From: Isoetes taiwanensis | Taxonomy: Eukaryota > Streptophyta > Lycopodiopsida > Isoetales > Isoetaceae | Assembly: GCA_021234155.1 (NCBI GenBank) | Contig: JAJEKV010000041.1 | Location: 13,154,689-13,218,688 of the forward strand | Direction of reading: 5' to 3' | DNA: 64,000 nt | Shown here: one piece after another, positions 1 to 10,045 of the stretch | Numbering within the stretch: position 1 is the first letter of the stretch | Layout: each line of letters opens with the position of its first letter | Position numbers and translations under genes: made by a program | The notes under the pieces: model-generated | The model's database searches: none | The model's input: the letters and a program-made list of their open reading frames with translations, nothing else | Told to the model about the DNA's origin: nothing

Positions 1-1887
1 TACCAATGTCAAAGAAAGGGAGTCTCAGAAATTGTCTCAGCTTCAAGATGCTAATATTATAGATGATGATGAAAGAGATAATGCTATTAAAGGCGACTCA
101 ACAAGTCGATTTTGCAGGTGGTCAATACTTCAATAAAGGAGCGAGGTCAATCAAAGGACGGAAGGGCAGTGCAGAGATCTTGCAACAAGAGGCTAATATA
201 GATCCTAAGGTTTTTGGGAGAGATAGCACTTGCTGGTAGAAGCAAAAGGCTGCAGACTGAAATAGCAGATATAAATCTTGTTGAAATTCTTGCTCTCTTG
301 GACACTGAAGTACCTAAATCATTTGAGGAAGCTATAGATGCAGTTGATGGAGAAAAATGGAAAGTTGCTATGAATGATGAATTAGATGCTTTCAAGAGAA
401 GCGGGGACATATGAGCTTGTAGACTTGCCAAAAAGATAGACATGTAGTGGGATGCAAGTGGATATTTAAAATAAAACAAGGTGCTTTCGTCCAACACAAT
501 AAAGCATAAAAGCTTCGGTTAGTAGCACGGGGCTACACACAAAAGAAGGGGGATTGACTATGAGGAAACCTTTTCCCCTATAGTCAAAATGACAAGTATC
601 AGAATGTTACTAGCTGTAGCCAATGCAAAAAATTTTGAGGTACATCACATGGACGTGTCTACTGCCTTCTTAAATGCAGACCTAGATGAAGACATATTTA
701 TGATGCAATCTCCTGGTTTTGAGCAAGGGAAAGCCAAAGTTTGGAAGCTTAAGAAAGCTATCTATGGTCTGAACCAGTCACCAAGACAATGGTATATGTG
801 CATGGATTCATATCTGAGAGAACAAGGTTTTTCAAAACTGAAAGATGATGGTAATATTTATTTATTTAGAGATGGAAATGAAGTTTGCTATATTGCATTG
901 TACGTGGATGACAACGTCATGGTTAGTAGCAGTCTTGATGTCCTACAAAAGTGTAAAGATATTCTTAAAAATCGGTTTAAGATGGTTGACCTAGGAGAAC
1001 TCAAGAAGTTCTTAGGTATTGAGGTTTTCAGATATTGAAGCAAACAAATTCTAACCTTAACTCAGGGTCAGAATATTGCAGCCATGCTCAAAAGGTTTAA
1101 CATGGAAGATTGCAAGATGGTTACAACTCCCATGGTCCCTGGTAACAAACTCTCTGCTAATATGGCTGATCAGTCTGATAAAGAGAAATTCGAATTTGAA
1201 AAAGTTCCATATCAAGAGTTAGTTGGATGTTTGTTGTATTTATCTAACTGCACCAGACCTGACATTTCATTTGCAGTGAATATCTTGAGTAGATATTGTC
1301 ATAACTTTGGAAAGGAACATTGGCAGGCAGCTAAGAGGGTTCTTAGATACTTAAAAGGCACTGTGGATTTTGGTATACAGTTTAATTCCAATAACTTGAA
1401 GTTACTGTCTTATTGTGATTCTGATTGGGGTGGAGACCCTGATGAAAGGAAATCAACTTCAGGGATTATTTGCATGCTTGGTGGAGGTCCTATCTCTTGG
1501 AAATGTAAGAAGCAAAAAGCCATAGCACTTTCTTCTGCAGAAGCAGAATATGCAGCTACAACTCTTGCTGCCAAGGAAATGGTATAGAGTGAAAGATTGT
1601 TGAAAGAAATAGGGATAGAACAAAGAAAGCCCTTACAGTTATTTTCAGATAGCTCCAGCTGCATAGCAATGACTAAAAACCCCATACAGCATGAAAGAAC
1701 CAAGCACATTGAGCTGGAGATGCATTTCATAAGAGATCTGGTAAGCAGAAAAATTATTGAAGTGCAATATATACAAACTGAGTTACAGCTAGCAGACATC
1801 CTGACTAAGGCATTGGCAGAGACAAAATTTAGTAAACTGAGGCAAATGATCAGCTGCAAGGAAAATAACATGAAGGGAAAGTGTTAA
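1..1887 (+). pseudogene. Ty1/copia polyprotein, 3' part (RT and RNase H), decayed
   Basis: This is the 3' half of a copia-type pol gene whose 5' part lies outside the window. The reverse-transcriptase start (SFEEAIDAVDGEKW, near 322) is followed by indels around 405-560. Frame 1 then runs from 589 to 1887. It shows the copia RT core MDVSTAFLNADLDEDIF, the catalytic YVDD (about 901-912), the DLGELKKFLGIEV motif, and a copia RNase H block with KSTSGI and ALSSAEAEY near 1450-1550. The end is the usual ADILTKAL motif followed by KLR. Only two in-frame stops interrupt frame 1 after 589: TGA at 1036 and TAG at 1585, the latter where the family has Trp, so a single G-to-A change explains it. The element is dead but fairly young. 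Assignment to copia is certain from the domain order and motifs. Confidence 0.93.
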
Positions 1888-2770
1888 GTAATGTCATGTT
1901 ATTTGTGAGCAGTGCCAGAACTTGAAGTACAGGGTTTACAAGTTATACAGGTCTAGGGAAGCTAAACACTAAGAGCAGTAGAGCAAAACTGAAGCTAAGA
2001 TCAAGTGCAAAATATCCTTGAGGTAAAAGGTTCCAATGGTCTTAAAGGGTATGGTTAAAGATGACTTAAGGTTGGGTTATTTACATCTAGGAAATCTTAG
2101 TATTATTACAATACTGAAGGTATATCATTTGACGTCGAGATGCATGTGGGATAAACGCAGATAAGAGAGACAGCTTTAGAAATCCGATGGCTATGCCTTG
2201 CCGATCGGTTACTGCTAAACATGAACTAAGAAGAAGATATATAGAGATGTAGTGATGAGAAGAGTGCATTGAATCAATTGGGTATGCCGGAGAGAAGTGG
2301 ATCCGCGAAATAACGGATGCCTGGGTTCTCGAACCATTGAGATGCTACAGTGAATTGTTTAAAGACTTATGAGTTTACCAGTGATTGAAGGATAAAGAGT
2401 ACAAGTTATTTCTGTTATTAAATTGAATTGAAAAAGCTCAAGCTTATGCTGCACAGGTGTTCTCAAGCTTTCAGAGAGAGTTTGGCTATGCCAAGCTGCA
2501 CAAGAACATGTGATTTTAGTGGGTTATCTTGAAGATTCATAGCAAGGCAATGTTTATTGTACTTGATATCTGATGTGCTTAGTCTTGGTATTTAAGCAGC
2601 TATTGTGTTATGTATATTTCTTTTTGTGCAGCACCGTCATCTTGTAATGCAGACATATGAGTCGTGAAAACTTTGATTAGAATACAAGGAGATAATGCTA
2701 ACTAATAGCAAATGATTGCTGGTCAGACAAGAAGGTGTTTTCAGCTTTTGTTGTGAATATTTTAGATGCA
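1882..2770 (+). repeat. Probable 3' LTR of the copia element
   Basis: A purine run (aagggaaag) directly precedes TGTTAAG at 1882, as expected for a polypurine tract followed by an LTR that begins with TG. A TATA-like tatttaag lies near 2590. No second LTR is in the window, so the right boundary, set at a CA near 2770, is a guess. No ORF of note lies in this stretch. Confidence 0.5.
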
Positions 2771-3185
2771 CAATGGGAATGCATTAATAGACTTTATGAA
2801 TGCCTACTGAATTGATCCTTTGTTTTCCATCAGTTTATTGTTTAGTTTTGAGACTGACTGAGTCGCCAACACTCCATCAAGGCTCTATTATTGTTACTTG
2901 TTTTGCAATTGTGATATCTCCCTTCTTTCAAACATTATCTCCTTGTAAATGCATCAAGTCAAAACGTGACTATATAGCTACATATCTTAGCTCGCAGCTG
3001 TTTAGAATTTGATCCTCTGTATTAAAATGCCTCAAGATTATATAGGACTTAGTTGTGCCTAACAGTTTGGAGGTCCTGACCAGTTCATAGGGCTCTCTTG
3101 GGTGTTTGAGTAGTGGTGCCAGGATCCAGCTCAACCCCGGGGGATTCACATAGTGTAGGCCGTATATACCATGTGAGTGGACGAT

Positions 3186-3335
3186 AAGGGGTTTTTTTTA
3201 ACCTAAAGCGTACGAATACGTACGGGAAGGGGTTCTTTAGACCTTAAAAATCCAATCTCTAATGATGTATTTCATATGGAAAGGGGTTTTTTAGACCTTA
3301 AAAAAAGCCTATACGAAGGGGTTTTTTATGACCCC
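3186..3335 (+). repeat. Short tandem repeat with aaggggttttttagacc unit
   Basis: Four imperfect copies of a 35-50-bp unit start near 3186, 3227, 3278 and 3317. Each begins aaggggttttt(t) and most continue into agaccttaaaaa. A cgtacgaatacgtacg near-palindrome lies in the first spacer. The array abuts the gypsy fragment on its right. No function is evident. Confidence 0.6.
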
Positions 3336-3351
3336 TTCCTCGCACATGGCG

Positions 3352-3940
3352 TATCCCTTATACACTAAGTGGTATCCCCGGGAGCTCAACATCGCCTTCA
3401 GAACAAGATATGGCCACTATGAGTTCATAGTGATGCCATTCGGACTGTTCAATGCCCCAGCAACCTTCATGAGTATGTTCATCATAGTTTTCTTTGATGA
3501 CATCTTGGTGTATAGCAAGCCCTTGAGGAGCACACACAACACTTGATGAAGGTACTTGAAAAGCTGAGGAGGCATCAACTCTACGTGAAATTGTCCAAAT
3601 GTTACTTCGCTACCGAAAGAGTAGAGTACTTGGGACATGTAATTTCAGCAGAAGGAATTTCCACCGACCCTGTGAAGATTGAAGTGGTAGTTGATTGGCC
3701 AGTACCGAAGAACATCCATGAAGTGAGGAGCTTCCTCGGCTTGGTGGGTTATTACAGAAAGTTCGTCAAGAACTTTGCCAAGATAACAGCCCCGTTAACG
3801 GACCTCACCAAAGCAAAGAAAATAAAAGACTGGGCGAGTCATTGGCAAAAGAAGGCCCAAGCAGGATTCGAGATGTTTAAAGAGGCTTTAATGACTGCTC
3901 CAGTCCTCACCCTTTAATTCTCATTCATTTTTCAGTCTGA
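3352..3940 (+). pseudogene. Ty3/gypsy reverse transcriptase fragment
   Basis: Frame 1 at 3385-3530 reads through [17 protein letters not shown] and NAPATF, then jumps to [10 protein letters not shown]. The segment usually lying between NAPATF and the VYLDDILIYS block is deleted. A one-base shift near 3525 moves the reading to the frame that encodes [26 protein letters not shown], the [13 protein letters not shown] motif and the start of the RNase H region ([10 protein letters not shown], then FEMFKEAL). It stops at 3915. These are diagnostic Ty3/gypsy RT and connection motifs. The copy is truncated at both ends and lacks LTRs. Confidence 0.92.
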
Positions 3941-4762
3941 CTTCCACAACAAGGAGGTGAATATGTAGCATAATAACAGGGGGTTTTCTTTGTGTTTTTG
4001 TACGTTTTTCACAAAGGTTTTCCTAAGATTTCATGGCGTATTCGAATGGATGTACTAATGCGTACATCTAGAGTGCACGATTTCTTAGTCGTTGATTTAG
4101 CTTTTTTTTTTTCCAATGGTCTAACATCCAAGGGCTCACAACAAAAGCCCTCTTTTTATTTAGGGGCTGAACATGCAAGCCTCGTGCATAGCATTTCAGG
4201 GCATTCTTGCAAAGAATTAATGTTCTTGTGATCAGAGTGTTCAAAGTTTCCATTGGATTGAAGTTTCCATTGGATTGATTCAACCGCTTCGGGTTATGTT
4301 GGTGTTGGAGGAGGCCAGTTTTAAGATGATAGCATATAGTGAAAATGCCCCTTTGATGCCCCATGCCGTTACTATCCGTTAGGGTATGGCGGATTAGGGC
4401 GTTGTTCATTCCTTATGAAAATTTCATACCTTTAGGGTATTGTGGAAGGCAAACAAGGTATGGAGGCGGCAATGAGGAAAGTCGGCCTTCAATTCTTCTC
4501 CACCTAATCACTTCCAACGCTGAATCTCCGGATGCGGGATTTCTAAGGGCGCTCCGGACGTTTGCACTAGTAGATGCATCTCCAACTTTTGGGCCAGAGG
4601 TAGCTTGCATTGTTTTCTGCTATACATATTTCATTTGGTTGTATTCATCAGTTGGGTACCGTAAAATGGGGCATTAAACTGTTGTGACGATCCGGCATTG
4701 CTTCTTAAAGGATTCAAAGGTTTGAAGGAAATTACCTTGTGGGTTTTAGTGCTTGTGGTTCT
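3941..4762. other. Unassigned spacer between gypsy fragment and ANTH pseudogene
   Basis: No gene is recognised here. ORFs of 65-113 codons exist on both strands, but none shows a family motif. A short stretch near 4275-4315 reads TASGYVGVGG and could be a remnant of the gypsy RNase H region, but this is weak. Confidence 0.4.
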
Positions 4763-5235
4763 ATGGCTCCTCGGACGCCGAAAAAGCCCTTGGGGCTGTA
4801 AAGGATCAAACAAGCATTGGGCTACCTAAGGTAGCTAGTTAAGCGCCTTGATCCGGGCGAAAGCTTGATGAGTGAAGGATTCAAGCCATGGCGATGTCCC
4901 CACGGATGATAAGTATGTTCGAGGATATGTCAATGCTTGTGTCAATCTTTTGGCAAAAACGTCCGTCTAAGACCCACAAGCGGATTCCACCTTTGAGGAT
5001 GAATTCCTTATGGTAAGCAGCGGGTGTTAGATCTTTACGGATTTAGAGATGAATCACATTCAAATGCTTGGGATTTTCCAGCATTTGTAAGAACCTATGC
5101 CATGTATTTAGATGAACGTCTAGACTGTTTTATTCTCACATCAGGACATGGCCCCAAACGTGGTAAGGAAGATAGTTACAAATCTGATTATGATGACAGA
5201 TACTCACCCAAGCTTGAGCTCTTTGTAGGTAAATT
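4763..5235 (+). pseudogene. AP180/PICALM-type clathrin assembly protein (ANTH domain), decayed
   Basis: The probable start ATG at 4763 opens MAPRT. After a one-base shift, the ANTH N-terminal signature KALGAVKDQTSIGLPKVAS follows; it contains the residues that bind phosphoinositides in this family. Further pieces in order are DDKYVR joined to GYVNACVNLLAK (intervening ~10 residues missing), STFEDEFLM, and VLDLYGFRDESHSNAWDF followed by AFVRTYAMYLDERLD. A charged linker follows (KEDSYKSDYDDRYSP). The pieces align to about the first 180 residues of plant ANTH proteins, which recruit clathrin to membranes. Stops, frameshifts and internal deletions make this copy dead. No introns are seen in the covered part. 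The identification rests on several consecutive long motif matches. Confidence 0.88.
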
Positions 5236-5248
5236 GGCGACGGTCAGG

Positions 5249-5871
5249 AAGAGGCCTCTTTTTGGATTTGTTCTTCATTTTCTTATAGAGCAGCATTTGC
5301 CCAGCAAGGGAGCATCCAAGAGGCCTGGAATATTTTTCATAAAATGCCTCTCCATGATCTAGTGTCATGGAACTCCATAATTGCAGCATGTACATAGAAT
5401 GGACATGAGAATCAAGCACTTGAATTTTTTAGGCAAATGCAGCTGGAGGGCATAGTCCCTGATAAAGTCACTTATATGAGTGCGCTTGACGCTTGTGCTG
5501 CTATGATGGAACTGATAACTGGAAAGAAGATCCATCAGAACATTGTTGCCATGGGTTTTGAAGATGCACAGTTAGTGTTTGATAAAATGCCTCATCGACA
5601 TGTAGTTACATCAACTGCCATGCTTGCAGCATATGCTTATTGTGGAGATGTTAATAATGCAAGAGAATTGTTTGATGAAATGCATTACCGTGATGTTATC
5701 TCCTAGACAAGTATGCTTGGAGGACATGTGCAGAATAGAAATAATAAAAGTCCATCGCTTTGGAGTTTTTCAATCAAATGAATCTTTGAAGGGGTGAAAC
5801 CAGATAAATACACTTATGCGACTGCTTTGAATGCATGTGCCAATATGGCAGCTCTAACAGATGGCTTGAAC
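5249..5871 (+). pseudogene. Pentatricopeptide repeat (PPR) protein fragment, decayed
   Basis: Frame 1 encodes successive PPR motifs: FAQQGSIQEAWNIFHKMP, LVSWNSIIAACT (then TAG), ALEFFRQMQLEGIVPDKVTY, LDACAAM followed by GKKIHQNIVAMGF, and then LVFDKMPHRHVVTSTAMLAA with RELFDEMHYRDVIS. After TAG at 5704 come GGHVQN and GVKPDKYTY with ALNACANMAAL. The order and the GK.IH element are typical of plant PLS-type PPR proteins that bind organellar RNA. The segment between GKKIHQNIVAMGFE and the next VFDKMP is shorter than usual, so about one half-repeat is deleted. Three stops and a frame change near 5780 show it is inactive. It begins within ~15 bp of the end of the ANTH pseudogene and has the same strand. 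Confidence 0.9.
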
Positions 5872-6155
5872 TGGCCCCTTTTCTGGCCAAATGGTAATTT
5901 TTCTTTCTTTAACAGTGGTCCATGAAGGCAATCACGTTTTAGGTTTCAGAGTCTTTATGTCACACTTAATATTAGGACTTTGAATGTAATGGCTTGTTTT
6001 TAGCTCTACTACCATTTTCTATTATGATTCATATGCACTAAGGAATCTCTATGCACAGATATTATATGCACAATATTACATGCACTAAGGAAACTGCATG
6101 CACAATATTACATGCATCCCTACACCATCTTTAAGGCCCCGAAGGGGCCAAAAAT
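5872..6155. other. AT-rich spacer, no gene seen
   Basis: Nothing coding is recognised. Short direct repeats of the type cacaatattacatgca occur near 6050-6115. A perfect ggccccgaaggggcc hairpin sits at about 6135-6149, directly before the palindromic element. Confidence 0.5.
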
Positions 6156-6632
6156 TTTTTAACACAAACTATTAACACACAACTACCATTAACATTATTA
6201 ACATAAACCATTGCATTTGACACATTTAAATTAAAATCCCCCTTAAACCCCCTTTGGTTTGGGTGCATATTCACCGCGGGGGTTGCATGTGAGGGCGGCG
6301 AGAGCCCCAAAAATTACAATACATGTACAAAATTAACACCATTAAGTACATTCTCTCAAATCTTATAGTATTTTGCAAACTTTAATATCAAGATATACAA
6401 AAACTTGTACATGCATACCCCACAAACGAGGATCGTTATAATGCAGTCCAGATCTTGGAATAAAGGGCAAATATGCCCATCCAAATGACTCTAGTTGCCG
6501 GAAGTAACCCCGTGTGAATATGCACCCAAACCAAAGGGGGTTTAAGGGGGATTTTAATTTAAATGTGTCAAATGCAATGGTTTATGTTAATAATGTTAAT
6601 GGTAGTTGTGTGTTAATAGTTTGTGTTAAAAA
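6156..6632. mobile_element. 477-bp palindromic (MITE/foldback) element
   Basis: The left arm 6156-6274 and right arm 6514-6632 are inverted copies of ~119 bp with almost no mismatch. Both contain tttttaacacaaactatt at the outside and gggtgcatattcac at the inside. The 239-bp centre has no ORF of note. Near-identity of the arms suggests recent formation. A clear target-site duplication was not found, so the superfamily is unassigned. Confidence 0.85.
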
Positions 6633-6811
6633 CAGCAGGCCAGCTTTAATATAGTTGGCGTTTTTGTATAAAGGCAGAGCATAAATGGTCAATAACATGT
6701 ATGTTGGAAATAACAATGAGATTTTAAACTTTGGGCCTTTCTTGAAAATCACATTACGCACTTTCGGTGATGAACCAACACACTATGTCATTTAATAAGA
6801 GATACTTACTC

Positions 6812-7315
6812 AAATAGAAACTTCACATAATTGATGACATAACCCGATGGCGAATGTGCGGTTCCATCTTGAACACTGTTTTTTCGTTCGTCCCTTCTCA
6901 ACAACTTCAAGAAAGTCATTAAATGTATCACGAGATGTTTGAAAAAGCTTTTTTTTGTCCGACTACTTGTCATCTTTGCAAATAAAGGTGAGAACTCCCT
7001 CAATAAAAATAATCTTTATCACATTTGCTTACAAGAGCAGCATAGGTTACCAAAGGCTGTTACCAAAACCGATACAAATTACAAAATTTCCTACCAAAGA
7101 GACTAGGTACAAACCTCTGGAAGAAGATCACGCATTATCTCATCATACATGTCCAGTAAGACAAATAGCTTCTTTGTAGATCTTTTGCTTTTTTTACTAT
7201 GGCCGCCCGACTTAGAAATGTAGTAAATCGTGCTCAATGACTTCAACAAAACTTCTTTCTCTATATGGATCAAGTTTTGAAAATATTTGATCACAAATCT
7301 TCCTCTCAGAAGCGC
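6812..7315 (-). pseudogene. EXO70 exocyst subunit fragment, decayed
   Basis: On the minus strand the sequence first gives SERKICDQIFSKLDPYRER and FVEVIEHDLLHF. After a frame change it gives KRSTKKLFVLLDMYDEIMRD plus LLPEV. Further down come QTSRDTFNDFLEVVEKG and then SGYVINYVKFLFE. These match, in order, conserved blocks of plant EXO70 (ER.LCDQIF, KLF..LDMYE...DLLP, and GTVHPLTRYVMNYL.FL). EXO70 tethers secretory vesicles at the plasma membrane. A gtaagt donor follows KFLFE at about 6810, and a donor-like site follows LLPEV, so this appears to be a genomic fragment with introns rather than a processed copy. Multiple frame breaks and a missing remainder show it is a pseudogene. Confidence 0.85.
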
Positions 7316-7349
7316 AAATAGAAGCGGTTTAGCCGGTTTGCACATCGAT

Positions 7350-7640
7350 TAAGCCGGCAACAGCGGCAATCAGCGGTTCTGAGGCAGCTTGATAAGTTTG
7401 GGGCGGTTACCCGTATATTCTAGGCATATTCTAGCATATACTTAGAATATGTCGAGAAACCCACATGGCGAGGGTTTGCCCCTAGGGGGGCAAAAAACAT
7501 GACCAATGCCACATTTACTGGGACTTACGGCTTAGATCCATCGATAAAGTAATTGTCATACTTCAAAAATCAACACCACATATAATACGGTTAGTGGAAA
7601 GGAAGTTCCGACCTTAAGTTAAAGAGTACCATTAGGGTTT
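7350..7640. other. Spacer with GC-rich motif shared with 22980-23160
   Basis: No gene is recognised. The stretch carries scattered gcggtt and cagcgg motifs and a near-perfect palindrome ttgcccctaggggggcaa at 7475-7492. Similar material recurs right of the LTR retrotransposon at about 22990-23140. Confidence 0.4.
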
Positions 7641-8163
7641 TTGAGATTAAAAAGGGCCTTCAAAACATGCCAACTAAGCCAAATGAAGATAAATGAACTA
7701 CCAATCCCGAAATCGAGCACAGCCCGGGTCCGATAAAGCAAAAGCTGTTATAACTAACTCAACTGATCACATTTTCTAGCATAACTATTGATAGAAAAGT
7801 CAAATGAGCTCTCGTTTAGTGCAATAGATAGATCTCGTTGAGATCTTTTCCAACCTAGGTGCTTTGCACATATTTTAACCACTTATGATTGTCAAAACTC
7901 CAAAAATATGGCTTTTACGGTTTTACTATCCTATGGAGCTAAAAGATATGCAAACCACCCAAGGTTGGAAAGATCTCAATGAGATCTATCTATTGCACTA
8001 AACAGGAGCTCATTTGGACTTTTCTATCAACACTTATGCTAGAAAATGTGATCCAGTGAGTTAGTTATAACTGTTTTGCTGACTGGATTACCAGTTCTGT
8101 TTTCTGATTGGTAGTTCATATAGCTTAGTCAGCAGTTCTTAGAAGGCCCTTTTATGGTCTCAA
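7641..8163. mobile_element. 523-bp foldback element (degenerate arms)
   Basis: The left arm (about 7641-7880) and right arm (about 7940-8163) are inverted copies. Examples are agtcaaatgagctctcgttt against the complement of aacaggagctcatttggact, and gttataactaactcaactga against tccagtgagttagttataac. The outer ends are ttgagatt and ggtctcaa. The arms differ by several percent plus small indels, so this element is older than the 6156-6632 palindrome. No coding capacity is seen. Confidence 0.8.
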
Positions 8164-8224
8164 TCAATTCAAGCTTGTATCCATGCAGCAAACGACTTAA
8201 GCTAGAAGCTTGATCCTTGCATTA

Positions 8225-9842
8225 CATGGACGTCCCTACTCCTTATCACGATGCCCACATCATTATTGAAGGAGGAGCATTCCCCACAGCAGCTACAGCG
8301 GCGGGGGCCATCCACGACTCCACTCCCATCGGGATGAGCCAGCAAGGGAAGAATGGATGTGTCATTCACCCGTCTTCCATCGGGTCGACCTATCTGCGGA
8401 AGCGTGAATAAACAAACGTGAGCACAACTAACAGTAAACAAATACAAGTACCTCGAGAGGTGAATACAATACAACATCACAGAGATAGCAATACCATAGA
8501 AATAACATCATCACATAACATAAATAACAAGAGGGGAGATCCTACCCGGGGCTCCGGACTCGGGGGGATGGCCGGCGGCTAGGGTCTCGAGTTCATTGCG
8601 CATGCAAATTCATGGCAATGGATTTGGCTGGCATAGAACATGGCTTAGGGTAGTCCACTCCATCCGCCCCTCCCTCGCACACTTTGCGAGTAGGCTGAAA
8701 AGTGTTGGGACTTCTGGCCCGTAGCATGCGGGTGAATAGCGGAGGGGCTACTACTACTGGGGTTGCATCTCCCCAGCCCGATGAGGCGGGAAGAGAGTTG
8801 CCTCCCCTCCGAGGCATCCATGCTCATCCACACAGTGGCTAGAGGGCCACTTTGCCCTTATTCGACTTGAACTCACCGGAAGGTCATATTCACCACCCCA
8901 CGGTGTCGAGCTCATGCCTTGCCCACACGCGTGACAAGCCATTAAGCCTAGCCCACGAGAGACCCCCTCGAGTAGGCCTTACTACCGGAGGGGTCAGCCC
9001 GCGTGATGAGACAAGTTCCTCCTTATCAACCGGCCTAGCCCTTCACCCCACAACCCGAGGGCTCTCGTTGCGGGCGCATATAATTGGGAACTAGTGGTGC
9101 TACCTAGGATCATCTGCTACACGCTTTAGGTCTACCCCCTTCCCAATACATGGAGATCACGCAGTGAAATACATACAACATCCACGCTGAAATAGAGAAT
9201 ATCATCTAATCTATCTACCTAAACAATGAGAGTTAGGTTCCTTAGTTAGGGCTTATGATCTCGGGATCTATAAGGCCTCTAGGGTTGATCTAACATACTA
9301 AACCAGCCTATTGCCTTGCCCAAAGGCGGCTTTGCACAAGAACAACTAGATACGCTTCTTGACCCGCTCGACCCTCGGGCGTCCATGCTCCCGATCTTCT
9401 TGAAGATGGCTGCTAATCGATAATCTGTTGTGCAAATCCGGCTTTTCGAGCTTCGGCAATGCGGATTGAAGTCCGGACTTGGCGAAATGGCTCAAGAGAA
9501 CCCCGAACTTCGAGAGAGGAAAGGAGCTCTAGGAAAAACCCTAAAATGCAAAGAGAAGAAAGGTTTAGGGTTTAAGGGGAAAGCCCTTTTATAGAAACCC
9601 CTAGGGTTAGGTTAGATATTGGCCAAATGGGATTCAGCCATTTGGCAATGGGGTCCATGGGGTTATTAATTGTGTATGTTTATTTAACATGCACAACATT
9701 CAATGTTGCCCCCTAGGTGCAACCCTTGCCCCCCTAGGTGCAACCCTATCGTCTAGCAAGTACATGTCATCCGTGACATATGCGGGTGACGGTCGGTAGT
9801 ATAATATACGTGTTATTAGGTATATTATGTTGGAACGTCACA
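8225..9842 (-). repeat. 3' LTR of the minus-strand retrotransposon
   Basis: This is collinear with 21345-22976 over its whole length, with many single-base differences and small indels; the left copy starts catggacgtccc and the right copy tgtgacgtcccc. The two copies have diverged clearly, so the insertion is not recent. A 20-bp unit (ttgccccctaggtgcaaccc) is tandemly doubled near 9705-9745. Confidence 0.9.
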
Positions 9843-9855
9843 TTCTCCCCACCTT
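9843..9855 (-). other. Polypurine tract of the retrotransposon
   Basis: The minus strand reads aaggtggggagaa directly before the LTR start TGTGACG. A second copy of tctccccacctt occurs ~40 bp further in (about 9885), and a gatgctgtcctcagcatc hairpin lies between the two. Confidence 0.7.
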
Positions 9856-10045
9856 GACTTGATGCTGTCCTCAGCATCACGCGTCTCCCCACCTTGGAAA
9901 CCTGCATATCCTGCAATCACATTTAATACACATAGGATGTATAACAAAATTACCCCAAGGTAATATTTAAGTTTTAATTTCTATAACACATCCTTGTTTA
10001 ATATCATACTATGGTAAGGGAGTCTTTCACCCTCTTACTTTATCA

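Noticed and set aside
8202-9094. Several overlapping 60-90-codon ORFs inside the left LTR
   Set aside because: The paired LTR (21345-22976) has indels that destroy the same frames, so none is under coding constraint.
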